Source: SAR86 cluster bacterium
Lineage (GTDB): Bacteria; Pseudomonadota; Gammaproteobacteria; Magnimaribacterales; TMED112
Length of the DNA: 36,960 bases
Direction of reading: 5' to 3'
Assembly: GCA_004321845.1 (NCBI GenBank)
Contig: SHBL01000005.1
Span: 1 to 36,960, forward strand
Part shown: positions 31,190 to 36,960 of the stretch, piece by piece
Numbering within the stretch: position 1 is the stretch's first letter
Layout of the letters: each line of letters begins with the position of its first letter
Position numbers and translations under genes: made by a program
The notes under the pieces: model-generated
What the model saw: the letters and a program-made list of their open reading frames with translations, nothing else
The model's database searches: none
Told to the model about the DNA's origin: nothing

Positions 31190-31414
31190 TTATTTGATGT
31201 TAAGTACACCCATGATGATGAGTAATACAACTAGACCAGCTAATCCATTTTCACCCAACATATCGACATACATCATGATGTTACCAATAACATCGCCAGC
31301 AAACCAAGCGTCACCGATTACGATTTGAGCAACAATGCCTAAACCTAAAACGGCTACTAGAACACCTGTAAGACCATTTACAAATCCTACAACAGTTTTC
31401 ATTAAACTATCCAT
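31190..31414 (-). CDS. Small two-helix membrane protein, GENG paralogue A
   Basis: This 74-residue protein has two hydrophobic segments, about 15-34 and 56-72, joined by a loop with D-A-W-F-A-G-D-V-I-G-N and the motif L-G-E-N-G. It is paralogous to the gene 33 bases downstream. GGGGGAA ends four bases before the ATG, and a plausible promoter lies upstream (TTGTGA, 16-base spacer, TACCAT). I do not recognise the family. It has no signal-peptidase site or toxin-like motifs. A structural membrane protein, a small channel or holin-like protein, or a partner subunit are all possible; nothing in the sequence decides. Confidence 0.65.
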   Translation of the reverse strand: MDSLMKTVVGFVNGLTGVLVAVLGLGIVAQIVIGDAWFAGDVIGNIMMYVDMLGENGLAGLVVLLIIMGVLNIK

Positions 31415-31440
31415 AATTCCCCCATGTAATAGTTACGAAT

Positions 31441-31468
31441 ATGGTACAAAATAGACCGTATTTCACAA
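31441..31468 (-). promoter_or_regulatory. Promoter of the small membrane protein pair
   Basis: On the minus strand TTGTGA (31463-31468) is followed by a 16-base spacer and TACCAT (31441-31446), 26 bases before the start codon. The leader would be about 20 bases with GGGGG near its end. Two direct TTATGAGG copies, 11 bases apart on the plus strand (31487-31505), lie just upstream. Confidence 0.4.
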
Positions 31469-31553
31469 ATTATTTTAAATTAACTCTTATGAGGTTTTTA
31501 TGAGGCTATGGGATGATATAAATTTGGCTTATATTGTGCAATTTCTTATGTGG

Positions 31554-31571
31554 AACACTATATATAGTGTT
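31554..31571. repeat. 18-bp perfect palindrome downstream of the FAD oxidase
   Basis: AACACTATATATAGTGTT is self-complementary. It lies 14 bases past the stop codon of the FAD-linked oxidase and may act as its terminator or transcript end hairpin, although no T-run follows on that strand (four T follow on the plus strand). The rest of the 31415-31585 gap holds the small-gene promoter. Confidence 0.55.
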
Positions 31572-31585
31572 TTCAAGTGGTCGGA

Positions 31586-32887
31586 TTAATCAAAAAAAAC
31601 TTTTGGTGATAGTATATTCTTTGGATCCATTGATTTTTTAAGGGTTTTAAGCAATTTATACTTATCTTGATATTCTATAAATTCTGTCCAAATGTCTTTT
31701 TTTCTTTGCCCAATTCCATGTTCTGCACTGGGCGACCCTTTGCACTCTTTAAGAAGCTTATAAGTTGATGTAACAAGCTCAGATTGTTTTAGGGGTGAAA
31801 CAATATTTACATGTATATTTCCATCTCCTAGATGACCAAATGAATAGATTTCTTTGCTTTCAAGATTTTTTATTTCATCCAGAAAACTACTTAACTTATT
31901 AAGTGGTAATGACACATCCATTTTATATGCGCCTCTGTCAGCCAATATAACGGGCAAGTCTTCTCTTTTATCCCAAATTTCCTTAGCTTGTTTTGAATTT
32001 AATAGCGCAATATTAAGATCCTTTTTAGCTAAGATCTCAAAACAGTTTTCTAGTTCTTGTTCTGATTGTGAAACTAGTTCGATAACAATGAAATATTTTT
32101 TTTCAGGACTGTCTCCTATTAAAGTTTGGCAATTTTCATCCCAGTACTCTACAGAGGAAATGCATTTTTTTATCTCAGGAGAAAGAATATGATCCTTCAC
32201 TGCATCTATATCATCGCTCCTAAGTAAAACTGTTTCTAAAAATTTTGGCTTTTCACAAGTATTAAAAACAATTTCAAATATAATGCCTAATGACCCTTCA
32301 GAACCAAAGAATAATTCCATCAAATTTGGTCCTGTGGCATCTTTTGCAATTTCTTTTTGCAGCGTCAGCACTTCTCCATTAGCAAGTAGCACTTTTATAC
32401 GAGCAACATGTTCTTTTGTGGACCCGTAGCGTATGAATTTAGATCCTGCTGCATTTGTAGCAACATTTCCACCTACTGAACTTGATGAAGATGAAGCTAA
32501 TGATATCGGTAGTAATCTACCGTGACTATCAGCAAAATCTTTTACAACATCTGTGATAGCTCCTGCTTCACAAACTACTTGTTTTTTTTCATCAGACCAC
32601 TCAATCTTATTCATTTTTTCTAATGAAACGATTAGCTCCTTATTGGCAGCAGTGGCACCACCACATAATCCTGTGCGTCCTCCTGATATTACAATTGGCT
32701 GATTTCTTTTATTAGCAAATAAGACAATATTTTTTAAGTCAGATTCAGATTCAGGAAAAAATATTGCTAGAGGGTCAGGCTTTATTTCTTTGTACCAATC
32801 TGTTCCATATTTTTCCAAATATTCCTCAGTAAACTTAACTTTTTGTTCACCAAATTCCTCTAAAAGCATTCTTTGGATTTCAGTCAT
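31586..32887 (-). CDS. FAD-linked oxidase (GlcD/D-2-hydroxyacid dehydrogenase type)
   Basis: The 433 residues make a VAO/PCMH-fold flavoprotein. The FAD domain (about 35-215) has the P-I-V-I-S-G-G-R-T-G-L-C-G-G-A and S-S-V-G-G-N-V-A-T-N-A-A-G loops and F-F-G-S-E-G-S-L-G-I-I. The C-terminal oxidase domain carries H-L-G-D-G-N-I-H and A-E-H-G-I-G-Q-R-K-K, the metal and carboxylate site of D-lactate, glycolate and D-2-hydroxyglutarate dehydrogenases. The exact substrate cannot be told; the electron acceptor is probably quinone or a flavoprotein. It overlaps the GtrA-like gene by eight bases and follows the ornithine aminotransferase in one run. Confidence 0.88.
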   Translation of the reverse strand: MTEIQRMLLEEFGEQKVKFTEEYLEKYGTDWYKEIKPDPLAIFFPESESDLKNIVLFANKRNQPIVISGGRTGLCGGATAANKELIVSLEKMNKIEWSDEKKQVVCEAGAITDVVKDFADSHGRLLPISLASSSSSSVGGNVATNAAGSKFIRYGSTKEHVARIKVLLANGEVLTLQKEIAKDATGPNLMELFFGSEGSLGIIFEIVFNTCEKPKFLETVLLRSDDIDAVKDHILSPEIKKCISSVEYWDENCQTLIGDSPEKKYFIVIELVSQSEQELENCFEILAKKDLNIALLNSKQAKEIWDKREDLPVILADRGAYKMDVSLPLNKLSSFLDEIKNLESKEIYSFGHLGDGNIHVNIVSPLKQSELVTSTYKLLKECKGSPSAEHGIGQRKKDIWTEFIEYQDKYKLLKTLKKSMDPKNILSPKVFFD

Positions 32888-33263
32888 CTTTAAATACTAA
32901 GTAATTTCTATAAATGAATACAGTAGTGAAACTAAAGATACCAGCGATAATCTTCTGAATGAGAATGTTATTAACTTCAATTGCTGCAAGAAGATAGAAA
33001 GCAACTGCAGTAATTACTGCTCCAATTACACCACCTAGAAAATAAGCAAGAAACTCTATGAAAGGCTTATTAGCAAGCCAACCTCTTCCAAAAACGAAAT
33101 TTTTAGCTAAGACGAAGCTTACACAAGTACCAAGCAAATAACAGAAAAAAGAAGTATAAACTCTACTGAAATCAGTGTAGTAATCAAGGGCAAGCAATAC
33201 TGCAAAATCAACAATAAATGCTGCACCATTAGTTCCTGCATACTTAATAATTTTTATAACCAT
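32880..33263 (-). CDS. GtrA-family small membrane protein
   Basis: The 127 residues have four membrane helices and the GtrA pattern: a start K-I-I-K-Y-A-G-T-N-G-A-A-F-I-V-D-F, then A-K-N-F-V-F-G near 53-59, and a last helix with F-S-F-T-T-V-F-I-Y-R-N-Y-L-V-F. GtrA-like proteins are thought to help move polyprenyl-linked sugars across the membrane for surface glycosylation. There is no glycosyltransferase next to it here; its neighbours are metabolic enzymes, so the role is unclear. It overlaps the FAD oxidase by eight bases and follows the aminotransferase by 13 bases. Confidence 0.85.
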   Translation of the reverse strand: MVIKIIKYAGTNGAAFIVDFAVLLALDYYTDFSRVYTSFFCYLLGTCVSFVLAKNFVFGRGWLANKPFIEFLAYFLGGVIGAVITAVAFYLLAAIEVNNILIQKIIAGIFSFTTVFIYRNYLVFKDD

Positions 33264-33276
33264 AGGAAAGCTATTT

Positions 33277-34542
33277 TTAGCCTGTTATTTTCGTGAAGAC
33301 TTCTTTGATCTTATCAAGACCCCAATCTAATTCCTCTTTAGTGATGACTAAAGGTGGAGCAAATCTTATTGTTGTTTCATGAGTTTCTTTGCAAAGGATT
33401 CCGTGATCTAAACACATCTTTGATAAATCTTTTCCAGAAATTAGTTCAGGATCAATCTCAACACCAAGCCATAAACCCATTCCTCTAATCTCTTTAATAA
33501 GTTTTGAGTTCATTCCAAGTAAAGATTCTTTGAAATAATCCCCCATTATTCTACTATTCTCAATTAAATTTTCTTCATCTAGTAACTCCAAAGATCTCTT
33601 TGCTAGTGCTGCAGCAAGCGGATTGCCTCCAAAAGTTGAACCATGTGATCCAGGATCCATCCACTGCATCACTTCTTTTGATGTTAGAAAGCATGATACT
33701 GGCATGAAACCTCCTCCTAAAGCTTTACCAAGAATTAGGCCATCAGGCATAGATTCTTTAGTCTGGTCTTCTTCGCAACCTATATTGCAATTACAATCCC
33801 CACAAGAGTGTTGGTATGCAAATAATTTTCCTGTTCTTCCAAGACCTGATTGGATTTCGTCTAACAGCATAAGAACATTGTTTTTTGTGCAAATTTCTCT
33901 AACTTCTCTCAAATAATTTTTAGGTGGTACGATTATTCCGCCCTCACCTTGTATGGGCTCAATTAAAACTGCTGCTGTATTTTCATTTATTGCTGCTTCT
34001 ATAGATTGAGAACACCCATATTTTACAGGCTTAAATCCAGGCGTATGTGGCCCAAAATCTTTTTTAGAGTTTTCATCAGTAGAGAAACTAATTATTGTTG
34101 TTGTTCTGCCATGAAAGTTGCCGTCTGCTACAATTATCTCAGCTTTGCCTGGCTCAACTTTCTTAGTTCTGTACGCCCACCTTCTTGATGATTTGATTGC
34201 TGTCTCTACTGCTTCAGCACCTGAGTTCATTGGAAGACACATTTCAAAGCCACTCATTTTTGTGATGGTTTCTAAGTATGGTCCTAAAGTATCTGTATAA
34301 AATGCTCTAGAAGTTAGAGAAAGTTTGCTTGATTGTTCATGAAAAACTCTTAAAAGTTCTGGATGAGCGTGTCCATGACTTACAGCAGAATAGCCTGACA
34401 TCATATCAAGATATTTCTTTTCATTTACATCCCAAGCCCAAACCCCTTTTGCTTTTGATAATACAACTGGTAAAGGCTTATAATTATCAGGGCCATATAT
34501 TGACTCTTTTTTTATTAGGTTATTTTGAATATCATTTACCAC
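33277..34542 (-). CDS. rocD: Ornithine aminotransferase with a cysteine-rich insert
   Basis: This class III PLP enzyme of 421 residues should convert ornithine and 2-oxoglutarate to glutamate-5-semialdehyde and glutamate. N-S-G-A-E-A-V-E-T-A-I-K at 106-117 holds the phosphate, D228 in LLDEIQSGLGRTGK contacts the pyridine, and K273 in LGKALGGG binds PLP. The stretch M-S-G-Y-S-A-V-S-H-G-H near 48-58 is typical of ornithine rather than acetylornithine enzymes. About 20 residues with four cysteines (C247, C250, C252, C256) are inserted before the PLP lysine, which is unusual. The start is GTG, with TAGAAT exactly six bases upstream. It is divergent from a CtlX-type hydrolase that would make ornithine. 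Confidence 0.9.
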   Translation of the reverse strand: MVNDIQNNLIKKESIYGPDNYKPLPVVLSKAKGVWAWDVNEKKYLDMMSGYSAVSHGHAHPELLRVFHEQSSKLSLTSRAFYTDTLGPYLETITKMSGFEMCLPMNSGAEAVETAIKSSRRWAYRTKKVEPGKAEIIVADGNFHGRTTTIISFSTDENSKKDFGPHTPGFKPVKYGCSQSIEAAINENTAAVLIEPIQGEGGIIVPPKNYLREVREICTKNNVLMLLDEIQSGLGRTGKLFAYQHSCGDCNCNIGCEEDQTKESMPDGLILGKALGGGFMPVSCFLTSKEVMQWMDPGSHGSTFGGNPLAAALAKRSLELLDEENLIENSRIMGDYFKESLLGMNSKLIKEIRGMGLWLGVEIDPELISGKDLSKMCLDHGILCKETHETTIRFAPPLVITKEELDWGLDKIKEVFTKITG

Positions 34543-34548
34543 GACAAT

Positions 34549-34554
34549 ATTCTA
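34549..34554 (-). promoter_or_regulatory. -10 box of rocD (TAGAAT, six bases before a GTG start)
   Basis: TAGAAT on the minus strand is followed by ATTGTC and GTG. The geometry is the same as for mgtE and mlaC and predicts a leaderless transcript. No -35 box or ribosome binding site is visible. Confidence 0.5.
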
Positions 34555-34585
34555 ATGTTTAATATTTTGTACGGCTAGTTAAAAC

Positions 34586-35485
34586 ATGAAAGATAAACAA
34601 TCAACAAATAAAATCTTTATGGTTGAACCTGAGGTTTTCTTTATGAATCCTCAAACCGCCTCAAGCAATCATTATCAGTTTGATGATAAGCATGAAAACT
34701 CAAACCAAATCTTAGATTCTGCAATTGGAGAATTTAGGAGATTTAAGGACTGTCTAGAAAGTAATGGTGTTGAAGTTATAGCTCTTAAAGGCTCATCTAA
34801 ATGTCCAGATCATATTTTTCCTAATTGGTTTATAACATTTGAAAATAAAACCTTTCAGATATTCAGCATGCTTGCAGAGAACAGAAGGCTTGAGAAAACA
34901 CCTGAAATGATTAATTACCTCAAACAAGACTATAAATTAACTGAAGATATGAGTGATTTAGAATCTAAAAATAAGTTTTTAGAATCTACAAGCAGCATGG
35001 TATTTGATAGAACTAATAAAGTGGTCTACTTAACAATATCTCCAAGGGCAAACGCTGAACTAGCTAAAGAATGGTGTGTAAGAAATAATTATGAATTGGT
35101 AATGTTTGAAACTCAAAGCCATACAGGAAGCCCGATATACCATACAGACGTTTTGATGTACGTTGGAACAACTGCTATAGGAATCTGTTTTGAAGTAATC
35201 AAACCAGAGTATGTAGATCATGTAAAAGAAATGGTAATGAAGCACCATGAAGTAGTAGAAATAAGAAAAGAACAGTTATTAGAATTCTGTGGAAACTGTT
35301 TAGAAATTCAAAATAAAAATGGCGAGTTATTGCTCGCCATGTCTACTAGATCTTTTTGTGGTTACACCGAAGAGCAGAAAGCCAAACTATTATTGCACTT
35401 CAAAAAGATTGTGCACGAAGAAATACCTACAATCGAAAAGTTCGGTGGTGGCTCAGCAAGATGTATGCTTGCTGAACTATTCTGA
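34586..35485 (+). CDS. ctlX: CtlX-type citrulline hydrolase (amidinotransferase fold)
   Basis: The 299 residues belong to the guanidine-modifying (penteín) fold. The start F-M-V-E-P-E-V-F-F-M-N-P-Q-T-A-x-S-N-x-Y is the mark of the CtlX family. Likely active-site residues are D75 in the CPDHIFPNW stretch, E133 in LESTSSMVFDR, H186 in YHTDVLM and the nucleophile C293 in GGGSARCMLAE. The pattern differs from arginine deiminase and dimethylargininase. CtlX proteins are described as hydrolysing citrulline to ornithine; the divergent ornithine aminotransferase would use the product. I see no signal peptide, so it is cytosolic. Its last nine bases overlap pnp. Confidence 0.82.
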   Translation: MKDKQSTNKIFMVEPEVFFMNPQTASSNHYQFDDKHENSNQILDSAIGEFRRFKDCLESNGVEVIALKGSSKCPDHIFPNWFITFENKTFQIFSMLAENRRLEKTPEMINYLKQDYKLTEDMSDLESKNKFLESTSSMVFDRTNKVVYLTISPRANAELAKEWCVRNNYELVMFETQSHTGSPIYHTDVLMYVGTTAIGICFEVIKPEYVDHVKEMVMKHHEVVEIRKEQLLEFCGNCLEIQNKNGELLLAMSTRSFCGYTEEQKAKLLLHFKKIVHEEIPTIEKFGGGSARCMLAELF

Positions 35486-36960
35486 GTCAGAAAATTCTAA
35501 CTTAACCTTGCCGTCTCTTCTTATTTCAGTAACTTTTACTCTAATTTCATCGCCTTCGTTGATAACATCAGTTAGTTGCTCAAAATCTTGCTTAAATTGA
35601 GAGATATGAAGCAAACCATCCTTTCCAGGCATGAATGTGACAAACGCACCAAACTCCATAATCTTTGCAACTACAGCATCATAATCCTTTCCTACTTCTG
35701 GTTCAGCACATAAAAGTTCGATCTTGGCTTTTGCTGCTTCTGCGACTTCTTTATTCTCTCCAAAGACATTTACTTCTCCTGAATCTTGAAGCTCTATAGT
35801 CACACCAAATTCTTCTTGCAGGCCTTTAATAGTTGAGCCTCCCTTACCGATAACAACTTTTACTTTATCCTTGTGAACCTTGAACTTACAGAAATAAGGC
35901 GCTAGTCCAGTTAACTCATTTGGTTTAGATAAGACTTTATCCATCTCTCCAAGAATATGCATTCTTGCATCTTTTGCTTGAGTTAATGCTTTCTCTAAAA
36001 TTTCTTCATTGATGCCTTCAATTTTAATATCCATTTGAAGTCCAGAAACCCCATTCTTAGTTCCAGCTACTTTGAAGTCCATATCTCCTAAGTGATCTTC
36101 ATCACCTAAGATATCTGTAAGCACCTCATATCTAGTGTCATCTTTGACTAGGCCCATAGCTATACCTGCAATATTTTCTTTAATAGGTATACCAGCAGCC
36201 ATCATTGCTAAGCTACCGCCACAAACTGATGCCATTGAACTTGAACCATTAGATTCAGTAATCTCACTAACGACTCTTATGGCATATGGAAATTCTTCTA
36301 GACTTGGTACTGCAAATTGCAATGATCTTTTAGCAAGTGCACCATGTCCTATTTCTCTTCTTTTTGGGCCCATTGGAAATCCAAGCTCTCCAACACTGTA
36401 ACTAGGGAAATTGTAATGCAACATGAAATTATCTTTTTTCTCACCAGCTAAAGAATCAACAATCTGTACATCTCTTCCTGAACCTAGTGTTGCTGTTACA
36501 ATTGCCTGAGTCTCGCCTCTTGTAAATAAAGCTGAACCATGAACTGAAGGCAAAAAGTTTGTTTCTATGTCGATATTTCTTACTTCTGTTAAACTTCTGC
36601 CATCTATTCTTTTTTGGTTAGCAAGAATATTTTCTCTAACAATATGCTTCTCAACTTCTTTAAATTGTTTTGAGTAACTGTTATGGAGTTCTTCATCCAA
36701 GTCTGCTAAAAGCTCATCTTTAACAATATTTATTTTTTTAACTCTTTCTTTCTTGTCAATTGTTGTAAATGCATCAGTCAGTCCTTTAGAACATTTTTCA
36801 GTAACTTCGGCATAAATTTTTTCTTCTTCAGCCTGGTTTGGATTTACATGTTCTTTTCTCTCAGGAAGAACTTCTGTTGCAAAATCATTAATCGCTTTGA
36901 TAACTGATTTCATTTCTTGATGTCCAAATAATATCGCACCAATCATTAAGTCTTCACTTA
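35477..36960 (-). CDS. pnp: Polyribonucleotide nucleotidyltransferase, C-terminal two thirds (5' end off right edge)
   Basis: PNPase degrades RNA phosphorolytically from the 3' end, alone or in the RNA degradosome. The frame stays open past the right edge: the codons before the first in-window ATG read S-E-D-L, as in other PNPases, so about 200 N-terminal residues are missing from view. Visible are the end of RNase PH domain 1, the linker helix region, RNase PH domain 2 (F-T-R-G-E-T-Q, A-G-I-P-I-K-E-N-I-A-G-I-A-M-G-L, L-G-D-E-D-H-L-G-D-M-D-F-K with its catalytic aspartates), a KH domain with V-I-G-K-G-G-S-T-I-K, and a C-terminal S1 domain with G-K-D-G-L-L-H-I-S. It is convergent with ctlX, overlapping by nine bases. 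Confidence 0.97.
   Translation of the reverse strand, partial: SEDLMIGAILFGHQEMKSVIKAINDFATEVLPERKEHVNPNQAEEEKIYAEVTEKCSKGLTDAFTTIDKKERVKKINIVKDELLADLDEELHNSYSKQFKEVEKHIVRENILANQKRIDGRSLTEVRNIDIETNFLPSVHGSALFTRGETQAIVTATLGSGRDVQIVDSLAGEKKDNFMLHYNFPSYSVGELGFPMGPKRREIGHGALAKRSLQFAVPSLEEFPYAIRVVSEITESNGSSSMASVCGGSLAMMAAGIPIKENIAGIAMGLVKDDTRYEVLTDILGDEDHLGDMDFKVAGTKNGVSGLQMDIKIEGINEEILEKALTQAKDARMHILGEMDKVLSKPNELTGLAPYFCKFKVHKDKVKVVIGKGGSTIKGLQEEFGVTIELQDSGEVNVFGENKEVAEAAKAKIELLCAEPEVGKDYDAVVAKIMEFGAFVTFMPGKDGLLHISQFKQDFEQLTDVINEGDEIRVKVTEIRRDGKVKLEFSDSE

Noticed and set aside
33277-34542. Acetylornithine aminotransferase (ArgD)
   Set aside because: The N-terminal signature and the divergent citrulline hydrolase favour ornithine aminotransferase; no arginine-synthesis gene is nearby.
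1-36960. CRISPR array, insertion sequence, toxin-antitoxin or rRNA genes
   Set aside because: No regular repeat-spacer pattern, transposase, toxin-antitoxin pair or rRNA sequence is present; the other small open frames are shadows of the listed genes.

Overview
The window looks like a piece of a streamlined, AT-rich marine gammaproteobacterial chromosome. SAR86 or a relative is my best guess, from low GC, tiny or negative gene spacing and gammaproteobacterial gene order, not from a database match. Several gene blocks are classical gammaproteobacterial synteny: rplM-rpsI-petABC-sspA, murA/mlaC next to kdsD-lpt, mreBCD divergent from gatCAB, hemA-prfA-prmC divergent from lolB-ispE-tRNA-Gln-prs-rplY-pth-ychF, and pnp. 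There are two tRNA genes and no rRNA, CRISPR array, insertion sequence or prophage. The longest gene-free stretches are 2929-3111 (183 bp) and 31415-31585 (171 bp).

Layout. 1-3917 (minus): rplM, rpsI, the cytochrome bc1 genes petA, petB, petC and the start of sspA, which runs off the left edge. 3973-4941 (plus): a DegS-type protease, convergent with murA (minus), which follows mlaC (minus). 6816-10219 (plus): kdsD, a short lptA, lptB and mgtE. 10209-14497 (minus): mreB, mreC, mreD and a short YhdP/AsmA-like gene. 14547-17670 (plus): gatC, gatA, gatB. 17667-25796 (minus): hemA, prfA, prmC and then, in the same tightly packed run, a cytosolic GH84 glycosidase, an acyl-CoA ligase, a MaoC-type hydratase, a paraoxonase-like lactonase and an exported metallo-beta-lactamase-fold hydrolase. 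25767-30906 (plus): lolB, ispE, tRNA-Gln, prs, rplY, pth, ychF, tRNA-Met and a DUF4149 membrane protein. 30911-31414 (minus): two small paralogous membrane proteins separated by a strong hairpin. 31586-34542 (minus): ornithine aminotransferase, GtrA and an FAD-linked oxidase. 34586-35485 (plus): a CtlX-type citrulline hydrolase divergent from the aminotransferase. 35477-36960 (minus): pnp, cut by the right edge.

How the genes work together. Most serve core functions: respiration, envelope and LPS building, translation, haem and PRPP synthesis, RNA turnover. Two groups look accessory and catabolic: the lactonase / acyl-CoA ligase / hydratase / glycosidase run behind prmC, and the citrulline-to-ornithine-to-glutamate-semialdehyde pair ctlX/rocD.

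The points most worth a second look are: a Rieske protein with an integrase-arm-like N-terminal extension beside a duplicated inverted repeat; a four-cysteine insert in the ornithine aminotransferase; the paraoxonase-like gene and its catabolic neighbours; the small GENG-motif paralogue pair with a start-codon-sequestering hairpin; an lpt/mla locus lacking kdsC, lptC and mlaFEDB; and a set of promoters whose -10 boxes sit exactly six bases before the start codon, predicting leaderless mRNAs.
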